Of a DNA stretch of 64,000 nt, positions 1 through 9,147 are shown one piece after another (within the stretch, counting starts at the first letter, position 1; each line of letters begins with the position of its first letter). The notes under the pieces are model-generated. The model saw only the letters and a list, made by a program, of their open reading frames with translations. It did no database searches and was not told where the DNA came from. Source of the stretch: Paraburkholderia adhaesiva (GTDB lineage: Bacteria > Pseudomonadota > Gammaproteobacteria > Burkholderiales > Burkholderiaceae). The position numbers and the translations under genes were made by a program. Location: the NCBI RefSeq assembly GCF_021390575.1, contig NZ_JAJEJQ010000001.1:1712501-1776500 (forward strand), written 5' to 3'.

Positions 1-1
1 G

Positions 2-358
2 CCCGAATCCGCAGACGTGATGAGCCGCAGCTTCGCCGCCAACCATACGGTGCACATCAGTCGCATGCATTCGATCGCGGACTCGCTGATGGCACCGCAC
101 TCCGAGCAATACAGCTACGAGCTGTGCCGACGGCATATCGATCGCATCGTCACCGTCAGCGACGACGACTTGCGCGCCGCAATGCGCGTGCTGTTCGATC
201 AGCTGAAGCTGGCTGTCGAGCCCGCGTGCGCTGCGGCCACGGCAGGCCTGCTCGGGCCACTGCGCGACGTCGTGCAGGGCAAGCGCGTCGGCGTCCTGCT
301 GTGCGGGACCAACACCGACCCCGCAACGTTCAGCGAACATCTGGCGCGCGCAAGCTAA
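2..358 (+). CDS. threonine/serine dehydratase, C-terminal part (5' end outside window)
   Basis: This is the last 118 or so codons of a fold-type II PLP enzyme of the threonine/serine dehydratase and serine racemase group, which deaminates L-threonine or L-serine to the 2-oxo acid. The reading frame is open from the first base, so the start lies outside the window. What is visible is the end of the catalytic domain: the run ADSLMAP, then a helical stretch ending in [17 protein letters not shown], and the closing strand [14 protein letters not shown], all typical of the family. The catalytic lysine and PLP phosphate loop are not in the window. There is no C-terminal ACT-like regulatory domain, so it resembles the catabolic (TdcB-like) or racemase form more than biosynthetic IlvA. 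The exact substrate cannot be told from this part. Confidence 0.85.
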   Translation, partial: PESADVMSRSFAANHTVHISRMHSIADSLMAPHSEQYSYELCRRHIDRIVTVSDDDLRAAMRVLFDQLKLAVEPACAAATAGLLGPLRDVVQGKRVGVLLCGTNTDPATFSEHLARAS

Positions 359-524
359 CGCGGATTGCGCAACGCGAGCGCGCCGTGTCCCTACTGCGGC
401 TCGATCGCACGCGCAAGCAGCAACATGCCAGGGACTGTCAAATAGCTACCACGTCGGGAATGCGTTCGCTATCATTGCGCCATCCCATTGTTGTGTTCTG
501 CCCCTTCACCCGGAGAGTTTGTCC

Positions 525-971
525 ATGAGCATGATCCAGGAATTCAAGGAATTCGCCGTCAAAGGCAACGTGATGGACCTCGCAGTCGGCGTGATCATCG
601 GCGGGGCTTTTTCGACTATCGTGAACTCGGTGGTGAAGGACCTCATCATGCCCGTCATCGGCGCGATCACGGGCGGCCTGGACTTCTCGAACATGTTCGT
701 CCGGCTCGGCCACGTTCCCGCGACTTACAAGGGCAATCCCGATTCGTACAAGGATCTGCAGACGGCAGGGGTAGCCGTATTCGGATACGGCTCGTTCCTC
801 ACGGCGGTGATCAATTTCATCATCCTCGCGTTCATCATTTTTCTGATGGTGAAGTTCATCAACAAGCTGCGCAAGCCGGACGAAGCGCCCGCAGCCGAAC
901 CGGCTCCGACGCCCGAAGACGTCGTGCTGCTGCGCGAAATCCGTGACTCGTTGAAAAACAATCCACGCTGA
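525..971 (+). CDS. mscL: large-conductance mechanosensitive channel MscL
   Basis: MscL is a homopentameric inner-membrane channel that opens under membrane tension and releases solutes during hypo-osmotic shock. The 148-residue product has the whole family layout: an amphipathic N-terminal helix ([20 protein letters not shown]), a first membrane helix beginning [21 protein letters not shown], a periplasmic loop, a second membrane helix around [19 protein letters not shown], and the charged cytoplasmic helix ending [17 protein letters not shown] chose the ATG at 525 because a GGAG stands about 9 bases upstream; an in-frame TTG six bases earlier lacks this support. It stands alone with its own terminator downstream. 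Confidence 0.97.
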   Translation: MSMIQEFKEFAVKGNVMDLAVGVIIGGAFSTIVNSVVKDLIMPVIGAITGGLDFSNMFVRLGHVPATYKGNPDSYKDLQTAGVAVFGYGSFLTAVINFIILAFIIFLMVKFINKLRKPDEAPAAEPAPTPEDVVLLREIRDSLKNNPR

Positions 972-998
972 AGCGGTCTTTCCACCGCTACGACAAAG

Positions 999-1033
999 CC
1001 CGCGCCGGCGTACTGCCTCGCGGGTTTTTTCTT
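999..1033 (+). terminator. intrinsic terminator after mscL
   Basis: CCCGCG (999-1004) pairs with CGCGGG (1019-1024) across a GC-rich loop and is followed by six T residues (1025-1030). It lies 27 bases past the mscL stop. Read on the other strand it lacks a good T-run, so it serves mscL mainly. Confidence 0.85.
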
Positions 1034-1068
1034 GCATATTGTTGCCCGCGCCACAGTCCGCCGCGGAC

Positions 1069-3048
1069 TCAGGATTCGTGATGCCCCGCCACGTGGGCAG
1101 CATTCATCCGCTCGATCAGCCGTTCGAGCTGCTCGAAATTGACCGGCTTCGTGAGGTGCGCCGTGAAACCCGCATCGAGGCAGCGTCGCACATCTTCGTC
1201 GGTGCCGAAGCCGGTGAGCGCGATCGCGGGCGCGTCCGAGTCCTTTCGAAAGGCATGGATGAAGTCGACGCCGGTGCCGTCGGGCAGGCCCACGTCGCTC
1301 AGCACGAGATCGAAATGCGTACGACCCGTATACGCGAGCGCATCGGCCACGCTCCCCGCCACGGCCACCTCGTGCCCCAGTCCGCGGATCAGTTGCGACA
1401 TCACCTCGGCCGTGTCCTCATGATCTTCGATCAAGAGGACGTTGAGCACGCCCGCCTGCTGCGGCCCTGCCTGTAGCGCTGGCGCGGCCGATTCCGGTTT
1501 CGCCATCGCGGTCGGCAGCACGATCGTGAACGTCGCGCCGCAATGCGCGCCGGGACTCTTCGCCACCACGGTACCGCCATGCGCCTCCGTGAGCGCCTTC
1601 GTCACCGCGAGTCCGAGCCCGAGGCCGCCGAACTGCCGCGTCATGTTGTGACTGCCCTGCTCGAACGCGTGGAAGAGCTTGCCGATCTGCTCCGGCGCGA
1701 TGCCGATCCCCGTGTCCTCGACCTCGATCTGGACATGCATGCGTTCGTCGCGCGTGCGCACGTAGATGTGACCGCCGTCCGGCGTGAACTTCGCCGCATT
1801 GCGCACCAGATTCCAGAACATCTGCTGCAGCCTCGCCCGGTCGCCGCGCACGAAATGGTGCTGCGCGCGCAGATCGACATGCACGTCCTGCTGTTTGACC
1901 TGGATCTCGCTGTGGAAAAGCTCCAGCACGGCATCGATCGCTTCGTGCACGTTGACGGTCTCGAGCGCGAGGCTCAGCTTGCCGTTCGCCACGCGCGTGA
2001 GGTCGAGCAGGTCGTCGATCAGGCGCGCTTCGAGTTCGATATTGCGACGAATCATGAGCATGCCCGCGCGCACGGCCCCCGGCAGATCGGGGAGCTGCTC
2101 GATGAGCCGCGTGCCGGCCAGTACCGGCGTGAGTGGCGTGCGCAGTTCGTGCGAGAGCATCGCTAGGAAGCGGTCCTTCGCGCGGTTGGCCTCTTCCGCG
2201 ATCTGGCGGGCCGCCTGCTCGGATTCGAGCAGACGCTCACGCTCCTCGGCAGACTCGCGCTGTGCGTGCACATCGGTGCAACTGCCGAACCATTTGTTCA
2301 CACCGCCGCGCGGATTGCGCATCGCGACAATACGCATGTCGAACCAGCGATACGCACCATCGTGCCGGCGAATGCGCAGTTCGTGGCGATAGTCGGTGGC
2401 GCCGCTGCTAACGTCCTTGAGCCAGGTTCCGCGGATCTCCTCGCGATCGTCGGGATGCACGGCATCGAGCCAGGCGAAGCCATGCGAATGTTGCGCATCG
2501 AGCCCGGTGTAGTCGAACCACTGCTTCGAGAGAAAATCGCAGTTGCCATCGGCGCGGCACGTGAGCACGAGGTGGGGCAACGCCTCGGAGAGCGTCCGGT
2601 AGTGTTCCTCACGATCGCGCAACAACAACGATTCGTCCGAAGCGCGCTGCAGCAAAACCTGGGCGAGCACGCGCGCGACCGCCTCCGGCAGATAGTCGAG
2701 ATAGTCGCCGGATTTCGGCACGACGTCCGAGACGCCCGCGCGCAGCGCCGCGATGACGCGCGATTCGTCGGTGAAGCCCGTCACGAGAATCGCCGGCACA
2801 CGCACATCCTCGTCACGCAGGCGGCGGAAAAAGTCGAGGCCGGTTTCCGCGCCGTCGAGCTGATAGTCGAGCACGAGCACGTCAGGCGTATGCAAGGTAA
2901 GCAGCGCGCGCGCTTCCCCAACGCTCGCGCAGGTGTCCACGCGCGCGCCGGCGCGTGCGAGCGATTTGCGTGCGAGCCGCAGGATGCCCTCGTCGTCGTC
3001 GACGACAAGGACGTGCGCTGCCGCCAACAGGTTTCGTTCGTCGTTCAT
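1069..3048 (-). CDS. hybrid sensor histidine kinase/response regulator (REC-PAS-HisKA-HATPase-REC)
   Basis: A 659-residue soluble hybrid kinase. An N-terminal receiver domain occupies residues 12-130 (acidic pocket VVDDDE, phosphoacceptor Asp61, conserved Lys112). A PAS/PAC domain runs from about 147 to 262, then a short coiled linker, HisKA with the phosphoacceptor His300 in FLAMLSHELRTP, an HATPase domain at about 400-512 (N box FWNLVRNAAKF, G boxes DTGIGI and GGLGLGL), and a second receiver at 535-655 (Asp585, Lys634). There are no membrane segments, so input probably arrives through phosphorylation of the first receiver or through the PAS domain. It is the third gene of a leftward unit, starting 65 bases after the small receiver gene. 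No DNA-binding output domain is present. Confidence 0.93.
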   Translation of the reverse strand: MNDERNLLAAAHVLVVDDDEGILRLARKSLARAGARVDTCASVGEARALLTLHTPDVLVLDYQLDGAETGLDFFRRLRDEDVRVPAILVTGFTDESRVIAALRAGVSDVVPKSGDYLDYLPEAVARVLAQVLLQRASDESLLLRDREEHYRTLSEALPHLVLTCRADGNCDFLSKQWFDYTGLDAQHSHGFAWLDAVHPDDREEIRGTWLKDVSSGATDYRHELRIRRHDGAYRWFDMRIVAMRNPRGGVNKWFGSCTDVHAQRESAEERERLLESEQAARQIAEEANRAKDRFLAMLSHELRTPLTPVLAGTRLIEQLPDLPGAVRAGMLMIRRNIELEARLIDDLLDLTRVANGKLSLALETVNVHEAIDAVLELFHSEIQVKQQDVHVDLRAQHHFVRGDRARLQQMFWNLVRNAAKFTPDGGHIYVRTRDERMHVQIEVEDTGIGIAPEQIGKLFHAFEQGSHNMTRQFGGLGLGLAVTKALTEAHGGTVVAKSPGAHCGATFTIVLPTAMAKPESAAPALQAGPQQAGVLNVLLIEDHEDTAEVMSQLIRGLGHEVAVAGSVADALAYTGRTHFDLVLSDVGLPDGTGVDFIHAFRKDSDAPAIALTGFGTDEDVRRCLDAGFTAHLTKPVNFEQLERLIERMNAAHVAGHHES

Positions 3049-3113
3049 GCGCGTGACATGCCTCCTGGCAGGGGTGTGCGCAACGGGATCATCGGCTCGT
3101 GGGCAAGGTGGCT

Positions 3114-3596
3114 TTACGGACGCGCCAGTCGATGCCCCGGCGGCAGTTTGACGACCTGCAGGAAAAAGCCGAGCCGCCGCACGGCTTCGATGAAAGCGCC
3201 ATATTCGACAGGCTTCGTGATGTACACATTACAGCCGAGTTCGTAACAGCGTTCGATTTCGCGCGGATCGTCGGTCGTTGTCAGCACGATGACCGGTACC
3301 GCCGCCGTGAGCGGATCGGCTTTCAGGCGCCGCAGCACTTCGAAGCCGTCGACACGCGGCATGCGCAGGTCCAGCAGCACGACGAAGTTCGCAAGGTCTT
3401 CGCGCGACGGGACGTCGGGCGCAACGCTCGAATCGGCGCCGGGCGATCCGAAGAAATAATCGAGCGCCTGCTGCCCGTCCGAAAAGCGCACGAAGCCGTT
3501 GGAAATGCCCGAGCGCCGCAGGTTGCGCTGGACCAGCGTCGCGTGACCGTCATCGTCTTCTATCAGTACGATGCTGACCCGTTCCCCGTCTGTCAT
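3114..3596 (-). CDS. single-domain CheY-like response regulator
   Basis: A 160-residue stand-alone receiver of the type that accompanies phytochrome-like and CHASE3 kinases (Rcp1-like). It has the acidic pair in LIEDDDGHATLVQRNL, the phosphoacceptor Asp76 in VVLLDLRMPRVDGFEVL, the conserved Thr in VIVLTTTDD and Lys128 in YITKPVEYG. The upstream frame stays open to 3920, but the ATG at 3596 is chosen because the receiver fold begins right after it and a GGAGAG lies 7-8 bases upstream. It sits between the membrane kinase and the hybrid kinase with gaps of about 65 bases on each side, so it is probably the phosphate shuttle between them. It has no output domain. Confidence 0.93.
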   Translation of the reverse strand: MTDGERVSIVLIEDDDGHATLVQRNLRRSGISNGFVRFSDGQQALDYFFGSPGADSSVAPDVPSREDLANFVVLLDLRMPRVDGFEVLRRLKADPLTAAVPVIVLTTTDDPREIERCYELGCNVYITKPVEYGAFIEAVRRLGFFLQVVKLPPGHRLARP

Positions 3597-3660
3597 GTCT
3601 GCTCTCCAAGGGACCACGGCATTCGATGACGCACGCGGCGCGCACGCCGTTTCCTTTCGC

Positions 3661-5274
3661 TCATGCGGTACGTAAGGGCTGAGTGGGCAGCGCGACGAAG
3701 AACGTCGAACCCACGCCCTCCGCCGATTCAACCCAAATCCGGCCGCCGTGCCGCTCCGCAATGCGGCGCGCCAGCGCGAGGCCAATGCCCTCCCCGCCGG
3801 ATTCGCTGCCATGCAGCCGCTGGAACGCACTAAAGAGCTTCGGCAGGTAAGCCGCCGGAATGCCGGTTCCATTGTCTCGCACATAGTAGGTCCGCGTGCT
3901 CGCGTCCAAACCCGGCGCAACGCTTGATTCCGCCCCCTCGGCGGCGTCGAGCGCGCCGATCGCGACGCGCCCCGGCCGCGCCGGGTCGAGATGGCGCATC
4001 GCGTTGTCGATCAGATTGCCGAAAATCTGTTCGAGCGCGGCCGGGTCGCCCCACGCGGGCGGCAGTTCCCCCACGTCGATACGTGCGCCATCCGGCAGCG
4101 CGCGGGCGGCCGTTAGTGCGCGCTCGACAATCCGTCCCATGTTCACGCGCTGCCAGTGATATTCGAGGCGGCCCGCGCGCGAAATGCGCAACAGCGCGTC
4201 GATGATCGCCGCGGCGCGCGCCACGGCCTGGCGCAAGAATTGCAGCGACTCCTTAACATCGCCATCGAGCAGTTCGACCATCCGGCGATGCTCTTCCGCC
4301 GGCAGTCCGGCCGAATCGATCTGCGAACGCACGTCGTCACACGAGATCTGCAGCTCCTTCGAAAAACCTTGCAGATTGACGAGCGGCGAGCGTAAATCGT
4401 GCGAGACGCTGTAGATAAACATTTCAGTGTCCTGGGTCTCCTGACGCAGATGTTCGTTGGCACCAGCGAGATCGGCCGCACGCGCCTCGAGCTGCAGCTT
4501 CAGCGCCGCTTGCTCGCGATCGGCGTGGCGCAACCGCGTGCTGGTTTGATGCAGCACGGCATCGAGCGCCGCGATTTCGTCACCGCCCGAGAGCGCCGGC
4601 GCGAGCTTCACACCGTCGGCGAGGCGCAGGGCATTGTCACGAAGCGCGCCGAGCCGCACGCCGACGTTACGTGCGAACACGACGGCAGTCACGCCCCATA
4701 TCAGCATCGAGCCCAGCACAGCGACGATCAGCGCGTAATGCTGATGCGCGCGCGTCATGCTCGACGACACGCTGCGCATCTCGTCGAGCCGGGTTTCTTC
4801 GTCGATGAACTCGGCAAGCTCGCTGCGCACGGTCTCGATCTCGGGCGGCAACGCCACACTGATCTGACGCGCCCACGCGATGCTGCGGCCCGCGCGCAGC
4901 GCGTCGGCGACATCACCCGCCTGTGCGCGCCACGCATACGCAGCCGCGCGCATGTGATCGACGCGTTTGAGTTGCGCCGGATTGTCGGCGACCATGCTGG
5001 AGAGCAGCGCGATGCGATCGGCAAACTCGGTCCAGACCGCGTGCCGGTCGATGAAAGTGGGGTCTTCGAGCACGATGCCCGTTCGTACGCGGGCCGCTTC
5101 GCGCAGGAGCGGATCGACGAGACTCGACGCCTGCCAGAGAATCTGCTTGCTGTTTTGTGCACTGCGTGCAGCACCTGCCGCCGCCGCTTGCGTATCGAAC
5201 ACGACCCCGAGCAGCGCCAGTTCGATGGCGCTTGGAATCGCGATCAGCAACAGCCCCTTGGCGAACAGTTTCAT
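3661..5274 (-). CDS. membrane sensor histidine kinase with CHASE3-like sensor
   Basis: A 537-residue sensor kinase. Membrane helices at about residues 8-27 and 180-200 bracket an all-helical extracytoplasmic region of some 150 residues that resembles CHASE3. A HAMP-like linker follows (residues 200-255), then a coiled coil, HisKA with His292 in YSVSHDLRSPLVNLQG, and an HATPase domain with N box QIFGNLIDNAMRH, G1 DNGTGIP and G2 GEGIGLALARRI. I place the start at the ATG at 5274, just before the first membrane helix, though it has only a weak ribosome site; the frame is open to a TTG at 5352, which would add 26 basic residues. It is the first gene of a three-gene leftward phosphorelay unit. The signal it senses cannot be read from the sequence. 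Confidence 0.92.
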   Translation of the reverse strand: MKLFAKGLLLIAIPSAIELALLGVVFDTQAAAAGAARSAQNSKQILWQASSLVDPLLREAARVRTGIVLEDPTFIDRHAVWTEFADRIALLSSMVADNPAQLKRVDHMRAAAYAWRAQAGDVADALRAGRSIAWARQISVALPPEIETVRSELAEFIDEETRLDEMRSVSSSMTRAHQHYALIVAVLGSMLIWGVTAVVFARNVGVRLGALRDNALRLADGVKLAPALSGGDEIAALDAVLHQTSTRLRHADREQAALKLQLEARAADLAGANEHLRQETQDTEMFIYSVSHDLRSPLVNLQGFSKELQISCDDVRSQIDSAGLPAEEHRRMVELLDGDVKESLQFLRQAVARAAAIIDALLRISRAGRLEYHWQRVNMGRIVERALTAARALPDGARIDVGELPPAWGDPAALEQIFGNLIDNAMRHLDPARPGRVAIGALDAAEGAESSVAPGLDASTRTYYVRDNGTGIPAAYLPKLFSAFQRLHGSESGGEGIGLALARRIAERHGGRIWVESAEGVGSTFFVALPTQPLRTA

Positions 5275-5374
5275 GGCGTTTTTGGCGCGTTTCAGGCTGA
5301 CGGGCGGTCTGTGCAGCGCAGCGCGCGCTGCCTGCCACGCGGTGCGGAGCAAGCGCGGGCACTAGAAGCGGATC

Positions 5375-5403
5375 ATTATCAGCGCGAAATAATTGGATGG
5401 CAA
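5375..5403 (-). promoter_or_regulatory. sigma-70-type promoter for the phosphorelay unit
   Basis: On the minus strand TTGCCA (5398-5403) and GATAAT (5375-5380) are separated by exactly 17 bases, a near-consensus promoter firing toward the kinase at 5274. The predicted start point is near 5368. This and the extended -10 at 5632 are the recognisable signals in the gene-free stretch 5275-5677. Confidence 0.65.
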
Positions 5404-5631
5404 CGGATGAGGCGAGCGTCCGGTGGCGAGCAGAAAAGCCCGCTTTTTTACGACTGTTCCGCCCACTGCCTGCGCGTGCAGGTCTATTATTGAGACGCGG
5501 AGACAGTAAAGACAGCGGAAAAGAGCGCCGGGATACCTACATGAGCGCGGCGAGCGGTCCGGCATGGCGATTGCGGGACGCAATGAGGGTTTGTGTGGCG
5601 TCTGAATCCTCGTGAATCCTGCAGAACCCTA

Positions 5632-5640
5632 TGCTATAAA
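5632..5640 (+). promoter_or_regulatory. extended -10 promoter for the small gene at 5678
   Basis: TG-C-TATAAA (5632-5640) is an extended -10 element with no clear -35. Transcription from it would begin near 5647, about 31 bases before the ATG at 5678, which fits the Shine-Dalgarno at 5666-5670. Confidence 0.45.
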
Positions 5641-5677
5641 GGATCGACGTGCGGCGCGCAAAACCGGGAGTGGTCGC

Positions 5678-6175
5678 ATGGGACAGCTGCGTTATTTGCA
5701 ATCCTTTTTCAGGCGAATTTTTATGTCCTTCCCGAAAAAGCGTAAACGCATCAAGGCGGACGGCGACGAGTCCTTTCTCACCGTGCTCAGCCACTTCAAA
5801 CCCTTCAGTCAACTCGACACCAAGATTGCGCGCGCCCGCGCGCAAGACGAGCCTGTCCTTTACGCGCATGTCCTGCCGGGACTCGATGTCCTGCTTTGCA
5901 GCGTGCGCGGCGCGCAACCGCCCTATCCCTGCACCACCGAACTGAGGCGGCGCTGCATCGAGTCCATCGCGCATGCGCTCGAACAGCCCATCGAAGGGCT
6001 GGAGAACGGCGGCTACTGGTATGAAGCGGACGGTTTCGGATTCCTTGTGTTCGCGAGCCGGGCGCGTGGCCGGATCCTTCCGGAATTCGGCGCATCGCGA
6101 CCCACTGTGAGTTCGAGGCGCATCACGCGCCGCCAGGACGCGGCCGGCGACGCCGCTCCGCGATCGCTGCGCTAA
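5678..6175 (+). CDS. hypothetical protein, no recognised domain
   Basis: A 165-residue protein I do not recognise. The N-terminus is basic and aromatic (RYLQSFFRRIF, then KKRKRIK). The middle (residues 40-125) alternates predicted helix and strand with several aromatic residues (GGYWYEADGFGFLVF), and the C-terminus is arginine-rich. The ATG at 5678 is chosen because GGGAG stands 7 bases upstream and a likely promoter -10 lies at 5635-5640. An internal ATG at 5723 (MSFPKKRKR) is an alternative, and an upstream in-frame start at 5612 lies before the promoter. It stands alone between the divergent kinase unit and a strong hairpin at 6179. No function is suggested. Confidence 0.65.
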   Translation: MGQLRYLQSFFRRIFMSFPKKRKRIKADGDESFLTVLSHFKPFSQLDTKIARARAQDEPVLYAHVLPGLDVLLCSVRGAQPPYPCTTELRRRCIESIAHALEQPIEGLENGGYWYEADGFGFLVFASRARGRILPEFGASRPTVSSRRITRRQDAAGDAAPRSLR

Positions 6176-6178
6176 GCG

Positions 6179-6205
6179 CGCTGACGCGCCGCCGGCGCGT
6201 CAGCG
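6179..6205 (+). terminator. strong hairpin after the hypothetical gene
   Basis: CGCTGACGCGCC (6179-6190) and GGCGCGTCAGCG (6194-6205) form a perfect 12-bp stem with a 3-base loop, 4 bases after the stop codon. The following TTCCTTG is only weakly T-rich, so it may be a poor terminator or an mRNA-end stabiliser. Confidence 0.55.
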
Positions 6206-6323
6206 TTCCTTGTAGAGTCTCGATGACAGTGCCTGCGGCACGGCGAACTTGCCGGTGTTGCAGCTTCGCAATCGCGTCTGTGCGACCAGCCGACGATTGC
6301 TTGTCGCTCGCACGCCCGCTCAT

Positions 6324-6536
6324 TCAAATAGCCCTCGGCCGGGAATAACCACCCGAAGGCTCGCCGCCCCGCTTGTTCACCCACTGCCCCGCGCTGTTCC
6401 ACTCGTAGTTCGCGCCGATAGCCGCAAATGTCATATCTGCGACGACGACAATCCGCACAAGCCATGCGAAGATCCGGGCAGGTACGCGGCCGATGCCTCA
6501 AAACCACGAGTTGCCGTGACGTGACATGATGCACAC
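6324..6536 (-). pseudogene. small membrane-protein gene interrupted by in-frame TGA
   Basis: On the minus strand a perfect GGAGGT (6543-6548) lies 6 bases before a GTG at 6536, with an ATG three codons later. The frame reads 12 codons (ending RHGNSWF), meets TGA at 6498-6500, and then continues open for 57 codons to a second TGA at 6324-6326. The part after the first stop looks like real protein: a hydrophobic stretch IFAWLVRIVVVADMTF, then NYEWNSAGQWVNKRGGEPSG. One base change (TGG to TGA) would explain the break. If intact it would be a 70-residue protein with one membrane segment. Alternatives are that the TGA is genuine and only an internal start is used, or that a different frame starting at 6534 (arginine- and cysteine-rich, less protein-like) is the real one. 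The rest of the gap 6176-6653 holds only the hairpin at 6179. Confidence 0.4.
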
Positions 6537-6653
6537 CCGGTGACCTCCCCCGTGCTTTTCGCCCACTCTGAAAGTGGCCGGCCGGCCGTCATGTGCATAC
6601 GTTAGCCATCACGCTGAATCACGAGACGACGCGGTTTTGTCTGCATTCATTCG

Positions 6654-7426
<773 letters not shown>

Positions 7427-7430
<4 letters not shown>

Positions 7431-8251
7431 ATCCCGTTCTCCAGAACCTCGGCCTCGGTGATGTCGCTATCGCGGCGTTGCTCGTGTTCGTCAACGGCGC
7501 TGTGTCGGTGCTGCTCAAGCTCGATCTCGAACGCAAGCTCGCCTGGGCGGCCACGCGCACGGTCGTCCAGTTGCTCGCGATCGGTTACGTGCTCGGCTGG
7601 GTCTTTGAGTACAACCGCTGGTACGTCGTGCTGCCGCTCATGGTGCTCATGACGCTGATCGCAGGCATCGCCGGTTCGCAGCGCGGCGCACACGTGTACA
7701 CGGGCCAACGCGCCGACAGCATCCTGTCGATCTGGGTCAGCGCGTGGCTCGTCGCTGCGGTGGGCCTCTTCGTCGTGATCCGCATCCGGCCGTGGTACCA
7801 GCCGCAGTATGCGATCCCGATTCTCGGCATGATCCTCGGCAACACCTTGACGGGCGTGTCGCTCGGCGTCGAGCGCATGACCCAGGAACTGACCGCGCGG
7901 CGCGACCGCGTGGACACTGCGCTCGCCCTCGGCGCGACGCGCTGGGAGGCCGCCCAGGCGCCCGCGCGCGACGCCGTTCGCGCCGGCATGATACCGACGC
8001 TCAACCAGATGGCCGTCGTTGGCGTGGTGAGTTTGCCCGGCATGATGACGGGCCAGGTGCTCGCGGGGGAGTCACCGCTGCAGGCGGTGCGCTATCAGAT
8101 CGTGATCATGTTTCTGATCGCGGCGTCGTCAGCACTAGGGACGGTTGGTGCGGTGCTGCTCGCCTACCGGCGCGTCTTTTCGGCCGAGCATCGCTTTCTT
8201 GCGTCGCGGCTCATCGAACGCGAGGCGTTCGCAAAAAAACGCATCGCGTAG
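7427..8251 (+). CDS. fetB: ABC exporter membrane protein FetB
   Basis: A 274-residue polytopic protein of the UPF0014/FetB family, the permease partner of FetA. It has about seven hydrophobic segments. Family landmarks are the basic cytoplasmic stretch LDLERKLAWAATRTVVQLLAIG near the N-terminus, the segment AIPILGMILGNTLTGVSLGVER, the motif DTALALGATRWEAA that contacts the ATPase, and the loop GVVSLPGMMTGQVLAG. It begins within the stop codon of fetA. It ends 17 bases before a convergent secreted-protein gene, with no clear terminator between. Confidence 0.93.
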
Positions 8252-8268
8252 CACGCGCGCCGGCCTTG

Positions 8269-8829
8269 TTAGCGCTGCGCGGAGATCGTGAGCTGGGTGC
8301 CGTCGCTTAGCGTGATCATCTTTGGCGTGCCGTTGGTCGCCATCGAGAAGTGAACGATCTGGCTATACGACTTGACGTCGGGACACTTGAGCGTCTTCTC
8401 GCCGCTCGTCACGCTGCGCGTGCCGTGCGGTGTCTGTGCCCGGAAGTTCAACTGGACGTTCGCGGTGCCGTGCTCGTCGACAACTGGCGTGAGGCGCACT
8501 TGTGTCTGACGAACCATTGCACCGTTGGCATCAAGCGGAAGCGTGGCGAGGTCAGGGCAGCCTTCCGGCGCGGGTACGGCGCCACCGGGCGGCGTAGTGC
8601 GCCAGGTGAAGTCGTCGGTGTCGCCCGAGCGCAGCGTGCGCGTCTCCGATGCATTGCCGAACTGCTTCGACGTGACCTTGACCGTGTAGTGGATCGGCCC
8701 GTCGGTAGCGGCTTTGGATGTGACCTTGATCGGCGTGGCCGCGAGCGCCGGCAGCGCAATCGCGCACGATGCGGCGAGGGCAACACGGACAAAAGCCGCG
8801 CGAGCGCGGCGGGAGCGGCGGCAATGCAT
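8269..8829 (-). CDS. secreted hypothetical protein
   Basis: A 186-residue protein with a clear signal peptide: arginine-rich start, hydrophobic core VRVALAASCAIALP and probable cleavage after ALA at about residue 30. The mature part (about 156 residues) is rich in Thr, Ser and Val with alternating strand patterns (HYTVKVTSKQF, TRTLRSGDTDDFTWRT, VQLNFRAQTP), suggesting a beta-sandwich. It holds two mature-domain cysteines (in EGCPDL and LKCPDV) that could form a disulphide. The start is firm, with AGGAGGTGA ending just before the ATG. I do not recognise the family securely. It stands alone, convergent with fetAB. Confidence 0.75.
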   Translation of the reverse strand: MHCRRSRRARAAFVRVALAASCAIALPALAATPIKVTSKAATDGPIHYTVKVTSKQFGNASETRTLRSGDTDDFTWRTTPPGGAVPAPEGCPDLATLPLDANGAMVRQTQVRLTPVVDEHGTANVQLNFRAQTPHGTRSVTSGEKTLKCPDVKSYSQIVHFSMATNGTPKMITLSDGTQLTISAQR

Positions 8830-9147
8830 GCGTCACCTCCTGAGGGGCGCTGCCGCGCGTCGCAATTCCGGGCGACACGCGCAGTACGAGGCGGATCGTG
8901 GCGAATGATCCGTTCCTGAAGTCTAGCGCGCCACGCGAAGGCGTGCGCCGAGCGTATGCAACTCACGGACCAGGTTTTATCCCGCTTGTCACGCCGCGAA
9001 TTCTGCTGGCGACGATCCGGCGAGCCCCGCCGGACGCCGGAACCTCAGCGCACGCGCCATGCAAACTTGCCGATTGAGTGATTGGGACGTCCGGCCTCGT
9101 CGACGCCTAGGCCCACTTGCGAACGCCCCACCCGCCAGGGCTCCACG
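8830..9147. other. intergenic region with no recognised gene
   Basis: These 318 bases lie between two leftward genes. Apart from the Shine-Dalgarno of the secreted-protein gene (about 8833-8840) I see no convincing coding, RNA or promoter element. Confidence 0.5.

Noticed and set aside
5275..5352. Upstream TTG start for the CHASE3 kinase
   Set aside because: It would lie about 16 bases from the predicted transcription start, has no ribosome site, and adds 26 residues before a normal signal-anchor.
6498..6500. Selenocysteine decoding of the in-frame TGA
   Set aside because: No selenoprotein family match or convincing SECIS hairpin just after the TGA; a Trp-to-stop mutation is simpler.
6172..6534. 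120-codon ORF on the minus strand using the same Shine-Dalgarno as the broken small gene
   Set aside because: Composition is Arg/Cys-rich and unlike a folded protein; the other frame has a membrane helix and balanced residues. Not fully excluded.
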